Positions 1 to 9,937 of a stretch of DNA of 64,000 bases are shown here, piece after piece. A program made the translations under genes and the position numbers. The notes beneath the pieces were generated by a model. It was not told the origin of the DNA. It did not search any database and saw only the letters and a program-made list of their open reading frames with translations. The first letter of the stretch is position 1, and each line of letters opens with the position of its first letter. Source of the DNA: Qipengyuania mesophila (lineage in GTDB: Bacteria; Pseudomonadota; Alphaproteobacteria; Sphingomonadales; Sphingomonadaceae); the NCBI RefSeq assembly GCF_019711655.1, contig NZ_JAIGNU010000001.1, forward strand, positions 434,001-498,000. The letters are read 5' to 3'.

Positions 1-2
1 GC

Positions 3-479
3 GACGGCGCGATCAAGATCGCCTATGTCCCGACCGGCAGGATCAGCTACGAAATCCGCCACCTGATCCGCGATCCGGTGGACCTGACCGCCGCGCTGCT
101 GACCCAGTGCGGCGATGCCAAGAAGTTCGGCGGCAATCACGATGCGATCATGTATCGCTACGACGAGTGGATCGAGAAGGCGCGCACCGCGACCCGGGCG
201 CAGCAATCGCGCTGGCAGTTCGGTTCGCTGTCGGCGCGGTTGCAGGCGATCGCCAGTGATCTCGATTTCTACGACATCATGGAGAGGCGCGGTTACACCC
301 GCGCTCAGCTCGACAAGTGCCTGTCGGACGAGGCCCAGGCCCGTGCCATCGCCGAGACCTCGGCCGCCGACGTCCGCAAATACGGCCTCACCGGCACGCC
401 CAGCTTCATCCTCGACGGCACGCTGCTCGACGCGCATGACTGGAATTCGCTCGAGCCGCAGCTCAAGAAAGCGCTCTGA
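3..479 (+). CDS. DsbA-like thioredoxin-fold oxidoreductase, 5' end outside window
   Basis: The reading frame is open from the window edge, so the start, any export signal and the CxxC active site lie upstream and cannot be judged; 158 residues are visible. The last 40 residues carry the cis-proline loop GTPSFILDG, followed by a short helix ending ALKKAL-like, which is how DsbA/DSBA-oxidoreductase domains close. The middle is the helical insertion expected of the DsbA fold. The family catalyses or isomerises disulfides in periplasmic proteins. A second DsbA-like gene follows 111 bp downstream, so the two look like a tandem pair. The GTG near position 78 is an internal codon, not a credible start. 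Confidence 0.85.
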   Translation, partial: DGAIKIAYVPTGRISYEIRHLIRDPVDLTAALLTQCGDAKKFGGNHDAIMYRYDEWIEKARTATRAQQSRWQFGSLSARLQAIASDLDFYDIMERRGYTRAQLDKCLSDEAQARAIAETSAADVRKYGLTGTPSFILDGTLLDAHDWNSLEPQLKKAL

Positions 480-590
480 GGCCGCCAGTATCCGCCTTTT
501 CGGGGGAAAGGCCTGTGGAAACGCCCAACCGCGCCTTCCCCTGCCCGCGCGCCCTGCCCTAGCCTAATCCGTCCAGACACGAGGAATCCG

Positions 591-1334
591 ATGACCAAGA
601 CCCTGCGTTTCGCCCTTGCCGCCCCACTCGCCCTCGCACTGGCCGCCTGCGGCTCGTCGACGACTGAAGAGACCGGCGAAATCCAGGGCGACGCGATCGC
701 CGCGATCCCCGCGCCCGAGGGCACCGAGTGGCGCACGACCGCAGCGATGACCGAAGACGGCGGCGTGCTGGTCGGCAATCCCGACGCCCCGCTCAAGCTC
801 ATCGAATACGGCTCGCTCACCTGCCCGACCTGCGCGCGCTTCTCGCTCGAAGGCAGCGAGCCGCTGCACGACTATATCGACACCGGCGTGGTCAGCTTCG
901 AGCTGCGCCAGTATGCGATCCACGGCCCGATCGACCTGCTGCTCGGCCGGCTGACGCAATGCGGCCCAGTCGAGGCGGTCGTCCCGCTCTCGGACCAGGT
1001 GTGGCAGAATTACGAGACCATCATGGAGCCGATCCAGACCAACCAGGCGGTGTTCGAACAGGCGATGAGCCTGCCGATCGAGCAGCGCTTCGTGGCGGCA
1101 GCCGAGCAGCTCGGCTATCTCGACTTCTTTGCCGCACGCGGGATCAGCGAAGACCAGGGTCGCCAGTGCCTCGCGGATACCGCCAAGCTGACCGAGCAGG
1201 CCGATTTCACGCAGAAATACGGCAATGAATTCAACATCACCGGCACGCCGACCTTCAAGCTGAACGGCCGCGACGTCGATGCCAACACCTGGGCCGCGCT
1301 GGAACCCATCCTCCAGCGCGCCGGCGCCAGGTAA
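591..1334 (+). CDS. DsbA-like thiol oxidoreductase, predicted lipoprotein
   Basis: A 247-residue exported protein. The N-terminus is a lipoprotein signal with lipobox LAAC (Cys20), so the mature protein is probably membrane-anchored on the periplasmic side. The thioredoxin-like domain has the redox motif CPTC (Cys78/Cys81) and the cis-proline loop GTPTF near residue 218, with a helical insertion between them. This is the architecture of DsbA family disulfide oxidoreductases. GAGGA lies about six bases before the ATG at 591. It follows another DsbA-like gene and precedes smc by 24 bp, probably co-transcribed with it. The substrate is unknown; a DsbA- rather than DsbG-type role is inference. 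Confidence 0.9.
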   Translation: MTKTLRFALAAPLALALAACGSSTTEETGEIQGDAIAAIPAPEGTEWRTTAAMTEDGGVLVGNPDAPLKLIEYGSLTCPTCARFSLEGSEPLHDYIDTGVVSFELRQYAIHGPIDLLLGRLTQCGPVEAVVPLSDQVWQNYETIMEPIQTNQAVFEQAMSLPIEQRFVAAAEQLGYLDFFAARGISEDQGRQCLADTAKLTEQADFTQKYGNEFNITGTPTFKLNGRDVDANTWAALEPILQRAGAR

Positions 1335-1358
1335 GGCGCAACGGGGGGCGCGGCGACG

Positions 1359-4300
1359 ATGGAGATTTCGAAGCTCAAGCTGAGTGGCTTCAAGAGCTTC
1401 GTCGAACCCGCCACGCTGCATATCGAGCCGGGGCTGACGGGCGTCGTCGGCCCCAACGGCTGCGGCAAGTCAAATTTGCTCGAAGCGATCCGCTGGGTGA
1501 TGGGCGAGAATTCGCCCAAATCGATGCGCTCGGGCGGGATGGAAGATGTCATCTTCGCCGGCACGCAGAGCCGCCCGCAGCGCGATTTCGCCGAGGTCGT
1601 GCTTCACGGCGCCGACGACGAGGGCGACGAGATGGAGGTCGTCCGCCGGATCGAGCGCGGCGCGGGCAGCGCCTACCGCCTCAACGGACGCGACGTGCGT
1701 GCCAAGGACGTCGCGCTGATCTTCGCCGATGCAGCCACCGGCGCGCACAGCCCGGCGCTGGTCAGCCAGGGCAAGATCGCGCAGGTCATCGCCGCCAAGC
1801 CGGTCGAACGGCGCCAGATGCTCGAAGAGGCGGCGGGGATCGCCGGCCTGCATGTCCGGCGCCGCGATGCGGAAAGCAAGCTGCGCCAGACCGAGACCAA
1901 TCTCGAGCGGCTCGAGGACATCATGGCCGGGCTCGACAGCCAGATCGCCTCGCTTCGCCGGCAGGCCAAGCAGGCCGAGCGCTACAAGAAGCTGTCCGAC
2001 GAGATCAGGACCGCCGAGGCACGGCTTGTGTTCGCCCGCTGGCGCGATGCAGCGACAGCCGCGGCGGAAGCTAAGCAGGCCGCATCGGCCGCAGAGGCCC
2101 GCGTGGTCGAGGCGCAGAAATCCGCCGACGAAGCGCAGAAGGCGCAGCGCGCGGCAGCCGAAGCGCTCGCCGAAGCACGCGAGGAACAGGCGGACCGGCG
2201 CGACGACGCCAGCGCGCACGGCCACCGCATGGCGGCGCTCACCAGCCAGCTCGAGGCCGCCGAACAGCGGCTCGCCGACCTCGACCGGCAGAAGGCGCGG
2301 CTGGAGGCCGATCGGGGCGATGCCGACCGGCTGACCAAGGATGCCGCCGAGGCGCTCTCGCGGCTCGAACGCGAACTGGCGCAGAGCGAGAAGGCGCTGG
2401 CGGGCGACGAGGAGGGGCGCCCCGCGCTCGAACGCGCACGCGAACAGGCCGAGCGCGACAGCCGCGCCGCCGAACTCGCGCTCGCCAAGGCGACTGCCGA
2501 CAATGCCGGGGTCGAGGCCGAATGGCGCGTCGCCGAGGCCGAGGTCGCGCAGGCCAAGGCGCGGCTCGACCGCGTCGAAGCCGAGGGTCGGCGCATGGCC
2601 GACCAGCGCGCCGCGCTGGCGGGCGAGGATCCCGATGCCGATGTCGATGCGGCGAAGGCGGCCGCCGAGGAGGCAGGCGAGACGCTGACCGAGCTGCGGG
2701 CGAAACTGGAAGGCATGCAGGCGCGCAAGGCCGAGCTGCAGGCCGCGCGCGACGAGGCCTCTTCCGCGCTCGCCGAAGCCAAGGCCGAACTGTCGGGCGT
2801 GCAGCGCGAATGGGAGGCTCTCACGCGCGACCGCGAGGCGCGCGAACGCGCGGCGGCGAAACGCAGCGGGCGCCAACAGGCGATCGACGGCGTGCGCGCC
2901 GCCAAGGGCTACGAGCGTGCGGTCGCCGCGGCGCTGGGGCGCGACGGCAAGGCCTTGCTCGGCCTGCCTGACGGGGATGCCGAGGGCCGCTATTGGACCG
3001 GAGCCGAGGCGCCCTCGCCCGTGTCCGACAGCCTCTCCGATCATGTCGAGGCCTGCCCCGAGGAACTGCGCGCACTGCTCGCGCTGGTGCATGTCTCCGA
3101 CGAGGATGACGGGCGCGCGCTCGCCCCGGGTCATGCGCTGGTCACGCTGGGCGGGCAGTTGCGCCGCTGGGACGGGCTCTTCGTGCGCGGCGAAGGCTCG
3201 GCGGAAGCAGCACGGCTCGAGGCAGAGAACCGCTTCGCCGAACTCGACGCGCGCCTCCCCGCGCTGCGCGAGGCCACCGAAACAGCGCAAGCCGCTCTCG
3301 ACAGCGCGGGCGAGGAGCTGGCGCAAGTGCAGCGCGATCTCGTCGCGGCCGAGCGTGCGCTCGCAGGCGCAGCGGAGGCGGAGCGGCAGGCACTGCGCGC
3401 GCTCGACCAGGCCGAGGCGGCGCGCGAAAGGCTCGCGGCGCGGCTTGCCGAACTCGATCGCAGCGAGGCCGAGCACGCCGAACTCATCGCCGCGGCGCGT
3501 TCCGACCTTGCAGCAGCCGAAGGCAAGCGCGACGCCCTGCCCGACCCTGCCGCCGGGCGCGCCGCGCTCGAGGCCGCGCGAGCGAAGAACGAGGCCGCGC
3601 GCACCACGCTGCAGGCACGTGCCGCCGAGCTGGCGAGCCACGACCAGGCACTGGCGGTGGCGCGCGAACGCGCTTCGGCGCAGCGCAGCGACATCGCCAA
3701 TTGGCAGGCACGCAGCGGCGACGCCGCGCGGCGCCTCTCCGAAATGGATATCCGTGCCGAGGAGATCGAGGAGGAGCGTGCGGTCACCACCGCCAAGCCC
3801 GAGGGGCTGATGCGCGAGATCGAACAGGGCGACCAGGTCCGCGAGCGGCTGACGCGCGATCTCGCTGCGGCGGAAAAGGCCGTCGCCGAGGCCAATGCGC
3901 AAGCGCAGGAAGCCGATCGCACGTTCGCCGCCGCCAATGAGGCGCTGGCCGAAGCGCGCGAAAGCCGCGCCGGCCTGACCGAGCGTGCCGAAAACCAGGA
4001 CGGTCGGCGGATCGAGATGGCGCGCGTCTCTGGTGAGCGCTTCCAGTGCCCGCCCCCGCTGCTGCCAGAGCGCTTCGCCTTCGAGGAAGAGGCGATCCGC
4101 GCCGCCGAGGCGGAGAGCGCGGAGATGGACCGCCTCACAGCCAGCCGCGAGCGGATCGGCCCCGTCAATCTCGTCGCGGCGGAGGAACTCGAACGGATCG
4201 AGAGCGAGCACGGCTCGAACGCCGCCGAGCAGGAAGAGCTACGCGAGGCGGTCAGCCGCCTGCGCGGGTCGATCGGCAATCTCAACCGTGAAGGCCGGGA

Positions 4301-4781
4301 GCGGCTGCGCGCCGCCTTCGAGCAGGTCAACGATCACTTCAAGCGGCTCTTCACCCGCCTCTTCGAGGGCGGCGAGGCGCACCTTGCGCTGATCGACAGC
4401 GACGATCCGCTCGAGGCGGGGCTCGAGATCTTCGCCCAGCCGCCGGGCAAGAAGCTGCAGTCGCTCACGCTGCTCTCGGGGGGCGAGCAGGCGCTGACCG
4501 CGACCGCGCTGATCTTCGCGCTGTTCCTCACCAACCCCGCGCCGATCTGCGTGCTCGACGAGGTCGACGCACCGCTCGACGATGCCAATATCGACCGCTT
4601 CTGCGACCTGCTCGACGCGATGACGCGCGAGACCAGGACCCGCTATCTCATCGTCACGCACAATGCAGTGACCATGAGCAGGATGCATCGCCTGTTCGGC
4701 GTCACAATGATCGAAAGAGGCGTCAGCCGTCTGGTCAGCGTCGATCTGGGCGGAGCGGAAGAATTGCTGGCGGCGGAATAG
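1359..4781 (+). CDS. smc: Chromosome segregation protein SMC
   Basis: The 1,140-residue SMC ATPase that forms the condensin core and folds the chromosome with ScpA/ScpB. Residues 31-38 are the Walker A loop GPNGCGKS. Two long Ala/Glu/Arg-rich coiled coils (about 170-500 and 660-1000) flank a hinge near 510-620 that begins GVRAAKGYERAV. The ABC signature LLSGGEQ is near residue 1037 and Walker B with D-loop (CVLDEVDAPLDDAN) near 1063-1077. Length and domain order are normal for bacterial SMC. It follows the DsbA-like lipoprotein gene by 24 bp. Long open frames occur on the opposite strand here, but they are shadows of the repetitive coiled-coil codons. Confidence 0.97.
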   Translation: MEISKLKLSGFKSFVEPATLHIEPGLTGVVGPNGCGKSNLLEAIRWVMGENSPKSMRSGGMEDVIFAGTQSRPQRDFAEVVLHGADDEGDEMEVVRRIERGAGSAYRLNGRDVRAKDVALIFADAATGAHSPALVSQGKIAQVIAAKPVERRQMLEEAAGIAGLHVRRRDAESKLRQTETNLERLEDIMAGLDSQIASLRRQAKQAERYKKLSDEIRTAEARLVFARWRDAATAAAEAKQAASAAEARVVEAQKSADEAQKAQRAAAEALAEAREEQADRRDDASAHGHRMAALTSQLEAAEQRLADLDRQKARLEADRGDADRLTKDAAEALSRLERELAQSEKALAGDEEGRPALERAREQAERDSRAAELALAKATADNAGVEAEWRVAEAEVAQAKARLDRVEAEGRRMADQRAALAGEDPDADVDAAKAAAEEAGETLTELRAKLEGMQARKAELQAARDEASSALAEAKAELSGVQREWEALTRDREARERAAAKRSGRQQAIDGVRAAKGYERAVAAALGRDGKALLGLPDGDAEGRYWTGAEAPSPVSDSLSDHVEACPEELRALLALVHVSDEDDGRALAPGHALVTLGGQLRRWDGLFVRGEGSAEAARLEAENRFAELDARLPALREATETAQAALDSAGEELAQVQRDLVAAERALAGAAEAERQALRALDQAEAARERLAARLAELDRSEAEHAELIAAARSDLAAAEGKRDALPDPAAGRAALEAARAKNEAARTTLQARAAELASHDQALAVARERASAQRSDIANWQARSGDAARRLSEMDIRAEEIEEERAVTTAKPEGLMREIEQGDQVRERLTRDLAAAEKAVAEANAQAQEADRTFAAANEALAEARESRAGLTERAENQDGRRIEMARVSGERFQCPPPLLPERFAFEEEAIRAAEAESAEMDRLTASRERIGPVNLVAAEELERIESEHGSNAAEQEELREAVSRLRGSIGNLNREGRERLRAAFEQVNDHFKRLFTRLFEGGEAHLALIDSDDPLEAGLEIFAQPPGKKLQSLTLLSGGEQALTATALIFALFLTNPAPICVLDEVDAPLDDANIDRFCDLLDAMTRETRTRYLIVTHNAVTMSRMHRLFGVTMIERGVSRLVSVDLGGAEELLAAE

Positions 4782-4867
4782 CGCCCGCGCTTCGCCGGAC
4801 CGTCTGGATACGGGCATCCGTCGCGTCGTCGGAAAAATATTAACCATTCTCCGATTAGGCGGACCGA

Positions 4868-7120
4868 ATGTCTTCTTCGAGTCGCAACGAAACGGGCATG
4901 CTGGAAGAACAGAAAACGATAGCTAGTCCGGCACGGCTCTACACCAACCTCGAACTGCAAGCCCAGCGGTCGCTCGATCGCGTGGTGTCGCAGTGTGCCG
5001 AAGAGTTCGGCTGTCAGATGTCGCTCGTCACTGCGCTCGAACCCGACCGCCAATGCTTCCTGGCTACGCACGGAACCGACCTGCGCGAGACCCCACGAGG
5101 CCTTTCCTTCTGCCAATTCGCGCTCGAATCGCAGAGCCCCATGCTGGTCGGCGATGCGAGCAAGGACGACCGGTTGCGCGACAATCCGCTCGTAGCCGGC
5201 CCGCCCAATTTGCGTTCCTATCTCGGCATCCCGATTCGCCATTGCGACGGCGAGTTTCTAGGCGCGCTGTGCCTGATCGATCCGCGGCCAAACTTCTTCG
5301 AAGAGCGCCATATCGCTCAGTTGAAGCGCCATGCCGATGTCGTCGAGGACATCCTCAAGCTACATATGCTGCATCTCGAGGCGACCGAGCTCAACAGGCA
5401 GATCTCGCAGCAGAGCGAGGAGCTCAAGAAGTCGCTGCGCATCTGGCAACAGGCGGAAAGCATCGCCAAGATCGGCACGTGGGAACTGGACATCGAGACC
5501 AACGAGATCCACTGGTCCGACGGGGTCTACGCGATCCACGGTTTCACTGAGCTGCGGCCCGTCACAGTCGAGGAGGCGCTCGGGTACTATGATCCCGCGG
5601 ACCGCCAATCCGTCTCGCGCCACGTTCAGAAGGCCGTGAGCGACCAGACATTGTTCTGCTACGACGCCACCCTTCACGCGCTTGACGGGACTATCAAGCG
5701 AGTCCGCTCGATGGGCGAAGGCTTCGACGTCGTCGACGGCAAGCCGCGCCGCGTCCTCGGCGTTTTCCAGGATATTTCCGAAGCCTATCGCGCCGAGCTG
5801 TCGTTGCGCCATGCAGCCGATCACGACGCGCTTACAAGCCTGCTCAACCGGGCTGCCTTCGACCGAGAGCTCAAGGCACGCATCGCTGCCGCCAAATGCG
5901 GTGACGGCAGCGTCCACCTGGTGCTGTTCGATCTCGACGGGTTCAAGGATCTCAACGACACCTTCGGACATGTCATGGGCGATCACGTGCTCAAGGACAT
6001 CGCCCGGCGGATCACGAGGGCCGCACCGCCGCATTCCACGGTGGCCAGATGGGGCGGCGATGAATTCGCTGTCATCCTGCCGCGCGCCTCCGACGATGCC
6101 GCGGCGGAACATCAGGCAAACGCCATGCTCGACGGAATCCGTCATTGCACCGAGATCGGTGGCCGCACCTTCGAACTGAGCGCAACGGCCGGACTCGTCA
6201 CCACCGACGGCGCGGTCGGGCCAAAGGAACTCGTGCGCCATGCCGACACGGCGCTCTATCACGGCAAGCGCACGAACCGGTCGTCGGTCCAGCGGTACAC
6301 TTCGGAACTCGAACGCCAGAAGTCCGAGCGCCAGGCAGCGATCGACGAGGTCAACGAGGCGCTGCGGACCAACCGGGTCTTCGTCGGATACATGCCGATC
6401 GTCGACTTGCGAACCGGTGCGACCGTCGGTCTCGAAGCGCTGATGCGGCTGACGACAACCACCGGGCGGCGCATGACCGCGGCAGAAGTGGCGCCGGCGC
6501 TGGTCGATCCGCTACTTTCGCGCAAGGTCGACGAACGCATGATGAGCCTGATTGCGGAGGAAGCTCCAGCCCTCCTCGCCGCGCACCCGCAATTGCGGCG
6601 GATCAGCATCAATGCAACCGAGGGTGATCTGGTGTCGCGCGACTTCGTCGAGCGCTTCCTGGGCCAGTTTCGCGCGAACGGTGTCGATCCGTCGATGATC
6701 ACGCTCGAAGTGACCGAGACCATGCTGCTGGTGGACCAGTCGGACCGCATTCAGGCCGTGCTGCGCGAACTGCGCGCGGCCGGCGTGCGCATCGCCCTCG
6801 ACGACTTCGGAACCGGCTACTCCTCGCTCACGCATTTGCGTGACTTCCCGATCGATGCGGTCAAGCTCGACCTGTCCTTCGTGCAGGCGATGACCGAGGA
6901 GGACCAGTCGCGTTCGATCGTGCAGGCGATGATCGGCATGGCACGCAGTATGGGCATAACCGTGGTCGCCGAGGGCATCGAAAGCGAGGAGCAGCGCCGC
7001 ATCCTGCAACTCATGAACTGCAGCTACGGCCAGGGATACCTGTTCGGCAAGGCGCGGCCGGTGCAGGAACTGGCGATCGAGGCGGGCGCCGAGAGCGGCG
7101 AGCGCAGGCGGAGCGCCTAG
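4868..7120 (+). CDS. GAF-PAS-GGDEF-EAL cyclic-di-GMP turnover protein
   Basis: A 750-residue cytoplasmic signalling protein without membrane segments. A GAF domain (about 25-165) is followed by a coiled helix, a PAS domain with PAC-like end (about 195-305), a GGDEF domain (about 315-480) and an EAL domain (about 490-735). The cyclase active site is intact (RWGGDEF, 394-400), but the upstream allosteric I-site RxxD is replaced by PPHS, so product inhibition is probably lost. The phosphodiesterase domain keeps EALMR (Glu523), Asn582, DDFGTG (645-650), Lys666 and AEGIE (701-705), so it may also be active. Whether it makes or breaks c-di-GMP cannot be read from sequence. Its TAG stop shares CTAG with the convergent merR gene. 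Confidence 0.95.
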   Translation: MSSSSRNETGMLEEQKTIASPARLYTNLELQAQRSLDRVVSQCAEEFGCQMSLVTALEPDRQCFLATHGTDLRETPRGLSFCQFALESQSPMLVGDASKDDRLRDNPLVAGPPNLRSYLGIPIRHCDGEFLGALCLIDPRPNFFEERHIAQLKRHADVVEDILKLHMLHLEATELNRQISQQSEELKKSLRIWQQAESIAKIGTWELDIETNEIHWSDGVYAIHGFTELRPVTVEEALGYYDPADRQSVSRHVQKAVSDQTLFCYDATLHALDGTIKRVRSMGEGFDVVDGKPRRVLGVFQDISEAYRAELSLRHAADHDALTSLLNRAAFDRELKARIAAAKCGDGSVHLVLFDLDGFKDLNDTFGHVMGDHVLKDIARRITRAAPPHSTVARWGGDEFAVILPRASDDAAAEHQANAMLDGIRHCTEIGGRTFELSATAGLVTTDGAVGPKELVRHADTALYHGKRTNRSSVQRYTSELERQKSERQAAIDEVNEALRTNRVFVGYMPIVDLRTGATVGLEALMRLTTTTGRRMTAAEVAPALVDPLLSRKVDERMMSLIAEEAPALLAAHPQLRRISINATEGDLVSRDFVERFLGQFRANGVDPSMITLEVTETMLLVDQSDRIQAVLRELRAAGVRIALDDFGTGYSSLTHLRDFPIDAVKLDLSFVQAMTEEDQSRSIVQAMIGMARSMGITVVAEGIESEEQRRILQLMNCSYGQGYLFGKARPVQELAIEAGAESGERRRSA

Positions 7121-7479
7121 GCCGCTAGCGCCGCCTTCAGATCGTCGCGGATCGCCTTCAGCCGGCGAACCAGGTCGCCCGAAGGCGGAGCGGCGACAGG
7201 CTCCTGCACCGCGGCCTGCTGGTCAGGCGTCCCCAGGAGCGCGGCCTTGGCGCCCTTCAGCGTATAGCCCTCGCGATTGACCAGGCGGTCGATCCGCTCG
7301 ATCAGTTCGATGTCTTCGGGGCGATAGTAGCGCCGTCCCCCGCTGCGAGTGAGCGGCTTGAGCATGGGGAACTGCTGTTCCCAATAGCGCAGCACATGCG
7401 CCTTGATCCCGGTCGCCTTGGCGACTTCGCCGATGGTGCGCAGCGCGCCCTTGTCCTTGCCGTCGTCGAAAACCGCCAT
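7117..7479 (-). CDS. MerR family transcriptional regulator
   Basis: A 120-residue regulator with a winged-helix MerR domain at the N-terminus (IGEVAKATGIKAHVLRYWE then GGRRYYRPEDIELI) and a variable Ala/Pro-rich tail. I chose the ATG at 7479 because the MerR domain begins about 16 residues after it; the longer open frame upstream reads through ihfA on another frame. It lies 8 bp downstream of ihfA and is the last gene of the rpmF-plsX-fabH-ihfA operon, a position seen widely in alphaproteobacteria. No metal-binding cysteines are visible in the effector region, so it is unlikely to be a metal sensor. The target genes are unknown. Confidence 0.93.
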   Translation of the reverse strand: MAVFDDGKDKGALRTIGEVAKATGIKAHVLRYWEQQFPMLKPLTRSGGRRYYRPEDIELIERIDRLVNREGYTLKGAKAALLGTPDQQAAVQEPVAAPPSGDLVRRLKAIRDDLKAALAA

Positions 7480-7487
7480 GACGCTCC

Positions 7488-7793
7488 TCAGCCGTTCGCG
7501 ATGCGCTCTTTGAGCAATTGGCTGGCGCGGAAGGTCATCACGCGACGCGGCGTGATCGGCACTTCGACACCGGTCTTGGGATTGCGGCCGACGCGTTCCT
7601 TCTTGTCGCGAAGCACGAAACTGCCGAAGCCGGAAATCTTGACGTTCTCGCCCTCGGCCAGCGCATCGCACATCTTGCCAAGGATCGCCTCGACCATCTC
7701 GAGCGACTCGGCCCGCGACAAGCCCATCTTGCGATTGATCGTTTCGGCCAGGTCGGCCCTGGTCAGCGTGCCCACGGAGCGCATCATATCCAT
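7488..7793 (-). CDS. ihfA: Integration host factor subunit alpha
   Basis: A 101-residue DNA-bending protein of the HU/IHF family. The family core is clear: [11 protein letters not shown] at the start, [21 protein letters not shown] (the arm with the intercalating-proline region, about 55-76) and [15 protein letters not shown]. It pairs with IHF beta to bend DNA at specific sites in recombination, replication and promoter architecture. The ATG at 7793 is preceded four bases away by AAGGGAA, which fixes the start. It lies between fabH and merR in the conserved plsX-fabH-ihfA-merR order. A possible promoter of its own lies in the 117-bp gap after fabH. Confidence 0.96.
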   Translation of the reverse strand: MDMMRSVGTLTRADLAETINRKMGLSRAESLEMVEAILGKMCDALAEGENVKISGFGSFVLRDKKERVGRNPKTGVEVPITPRRVMTFRASQLLKERIANG

Positions 7794-7854
7794 ATTTCCC
7801 TTCCCCCAGATACGACCCTGAGCGAATTGGCGACCCCGCTTGAAACCCTGCCGA

Positions 7855-7883
7855 CCAATAGAGCTATTTGCTTGATTTCGCAA
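7855..7883 (-). promoter_or_regulatory. Possible ihfA promoter
   Basis: On the minus strand, TTGCGA (7883-7878) and TATTGG (7860-7855) are 17 bp apart and lie about 60 bp before the ihfA start. This sits in the 117-bp gap between fabH and ihfA, the longest gap within this operon. The -10 match is mediocre, so this is a weak call. Confidence 0.35.
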
Positions 7884-7910
7884 TGGCATGGCCCGGTTTT
7901 CGGGCAAATA

Positions 7911-8876
7911 CTACATCCGTGCGAGCGAGGCGCCCCAGGTGAAGCCGCCGCCCATCGCCTCGAACATCACGAGATCGCCCGGTTTGATGCGCCCGTCGCG
8001 CACCGCGGTGTCGAGCGCGAGCGGGACCGAGGCGGCCGAGGTATTGGCATGCTGGTCGACGGTGACGACGACCTTCTCGGCGGGCAGGTCGAGCTTGCGC
8101 GCCGTGGCATCGAGAATGCGGGCATTGGCCTGATGCGGCACGACCCAGTCGATATCGGCGGCGCTCTTGCCGGTTTCCTCGAGCACTTCCTTGAGCACGT
8201 CGGCGAGGTTGACGACCGCGTGACGGAACACTTCGCGTCCCTTCATCCGCAGCTTGCCCACCGTACCCGTGGTCGAGGGCCCGCCGTCGACATAGAGCAG
8301 GTCCTTGTGGCAGCCTTCGGCATGGAGGCGGCTGGCGAGAATGCCGGGGCCATCCTCGGAGACATCCTGCGCCTCGAGCACCACCGCGCCCGCGCCGTCA
8401 CCGAAGAGGACGCAGGTCGTGCGATCCTCCCAGTCGAGGATGCGGCTGAAGGTTTCCGCGCCGATCACCAGCGCCTTCTTGGCCATGCCGGTGCGCAGCA
8501 AAGAATCGGCGGTGGCGAGCGCATAGAGGAAGCCCGAACACACTGCGGCGACGTCAAAGGCGACACCCCCACCGCAGCCGAGCGCGGCCTGCACCTGCGT
8601 CGCGGTGGCGGGGAAGGTATGGTCGGGCGTGGCCGTGGCGAGCACGATCAGGCCGATTTCGGAAGCCTCGATTCCGGCGGCTTCGAGCGCCTTGCGCGAG
8701 GCATCGATCGCGAGGGTCGAGGTGGTCTCGCCCTCGCCCGCGATATGGCGCTGGCGGATGCCGGTCCGCTCGACGATCCATTCGTCGGTCGTATCCACCC
8801 GCTGCGCCAGTTCGGCATTGGTCACGCAGTCGCGAGGAAGCGCCGATCCGGTGCCGGTGATGACCGAGCGGATCAT
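7911..8876 (-). CDS. fabH: 3-oxoacyl-[acyl-carrier-protein] synthase III (FabH)
   Basis: The 321-residue condensing enzyme that starts fatty acid synthesis by joining an acyl-CoA primer to malonyl-ACP. The Cys-His-Asn triad is visible at Cys113 (AAVCSGF), His248 (VPHQAN) and Asn278 (HANTSAAS); the GGGFTWG C-terminal motif is also present. The ATG at 8876 overlaps the plsX stop as ATGA, so the two are probably translationally coupled. Length and gene order match alphaproteobacterial fabH. The substrate preference for the CoA primer cannot be determined from these motifs. Confidence 0.97.
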   Translation of the reverse strand: MIRSVITGTGSALPRDCVTNAELAQRVDTTDEWIVERTGIRQRHIAGEGETTSTLAIDASRKALEAAGIEASEIGLIVLATATPDHTFPATATQVQAALGCGGGVAFDVAAVCSGFLYALATADSLLRTGMAKKALVIGAETFSRILDWEDRTTCVLFGDGAGAVVLEAQDVSEDGPGILASRLHAEGCHKDLLYVDGGPSTTGTVGKLRMKGREVFRHAVVNLADVLKEVLEETGKSAADIDWVVPHQANARILDATARKLDLPAEKVVVTVDQHANTSAASVPLALDTAVRDGRIKPGDLVMFEAMGGGFTWGASLARM

Positions 8877-9910
8877 TTGGCGGTCAGGCTCGCGGCGTCG
8901 ATTTCGCCGAGGTCGTGCTTGATGCGGTTGGTGATATCGTCCTCCAGCAGGCGGGCCGCGACTTCGACGGCGTTGGCCACGCCCTTTGCATTGGCGCTGC
9001 CGTGGCTCTTCACCACCACGCCGTTCAGTCCGAGGAAGACGGCGCCATTGTGGTTGTTGGGGTCGAGATGGTGTCTCAGCAGCTCGGTCGCGGGGCGCGA
9101 GACGAGGAAGCCGATCTTCGAACGCAGCGAACTGGTAAAGGCCGTGCGCAGCAGGTCGGTGACGAAGCGCGCCGCGCCCTCGATCGCCTTCAGCGCGATA
9201 TTGCCCGAGAACCCGTCGCATACGACGACGTCGCATTCGCCGCGGTTGATCTTGTCGGCTTCGACATAGCCTTCGAAATCCATCGCCAGGCCGGTGGCGG
9301 CGCGCAGTGCCTCGGCGGCGGCCTGGATGTCCTCGGTGCCCTTGGTTTCCTCGGTGCCGATATTGAGCAACCGCGTGCGCGGACGCTCGCGACCGGTCAC
9401 GATGCGCGCATAGGCAGCGCCCATGATCGCGAACTGGACCAGATTGCGCGCGTCGCATTCGCGATTCGCGCCAAGGTCGAGCATGACGACATCGTTCTCG
9501 CCGAGCGTCGGCAGCAGGGCCGCCAGCGCGGGGCGATCGAGGCCCGGCATGGTGCGCAGCGCAAGCTTGCTCATCGCCATCAGCGCACCGGTATTCCCGG
9601 CCGAGACGGCGGCACCGGCCTCGCCCTGCTTCACCGCATTGACCGTCAGGCCCATGCTGGTGGTCTTGGCACGACGCAAGGCGCGGCTCGGCAGCTCTTC
9701 ACCGCCGACCACGTCGTCGCAATGCAGGATTTCCGAAGCGCCCGCCATGCCGGGATGCGTTTCGAGCGCGGCCTTGATCCGCGTCTCGTCGCCCACCAGC
9801 AGGAACTTGAACTTGTCGTGACGGCGCCGCGCCATCGCGGCACCGTCGATCATCACGCGCACGCCTTCATCGCCGCCCATCGCATCAACGGCGATACGCG
9901 GCAGGCTCAT
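8873..9910 (-). CDS. plsX: Phosphate acyltransferase PlsX
   Basis: A 345-residue cytosolic enzyme that converts acyl-ACP to acyl-phosphate, the donor used by PlsY for the first acylation in phospholipid synthesis. The start [14 protein letters not shown] is the family N-terminus, and [21 protein letters not shown]-type and [12 protein letters not shown] segments are typical. It lies 27 bp after rpmF and overlaps fabH by four bases. The group ties ribosomal protein supply to membrane lipid synthesis, as in many proteobacteria. Confidence 0.97.
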   Translation of the reverse strand: MSLPRIAVDAMGGDEGVRVMIDGAAMARRRHDKFKFLLVGDETRIKAALETHPGMAGASEILHCDDVVGGEELPSRALRRAKTTSMGLTVNAVKQGEAGAAVSAGNTGALMAMSKLALRTMPGLDRPALAALLPTLGENDVVMLDLGANRECDARNLVQFAIMGAAYARIVTGRERPRTRLLNIGTEETKGTEDIQAAAEALRAATGLAMDFEGYVEADKINRGECDVVVCDGFSGNIALKAIEGAARFVTDLLRTAFTSSLRSKIGFLVSRPATELLRHHLDPNNHNGAVFLGLNGVVVKSHGSANAKGVANAVEVAARLLEDDITNRIKHDLGEIDAASLTAK

Positions 9911-9937
9911 GCGACGACTCCGGCTTTGCTTACGGTC

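Noticed and set aside
480-590. Terminator hairpin GCCTTT/AAAGGC after the first DsbA gene
   Set aside because: A short stem with no T run after it; not convincing.
1470-4211. A very long open frame on the minus strand inside smc
   Set aside because: It comes from GC-rich coiled-coil codons on the other strand. Its product has no family motif, while the plus-strand SMC is complete.
7518-9269. A long plus-strand open frame across ihfA and fabH
   Set aside because: Shadow of strongly biased third positions; ihfA and fabH on the minus strand have intact motifs and starts.
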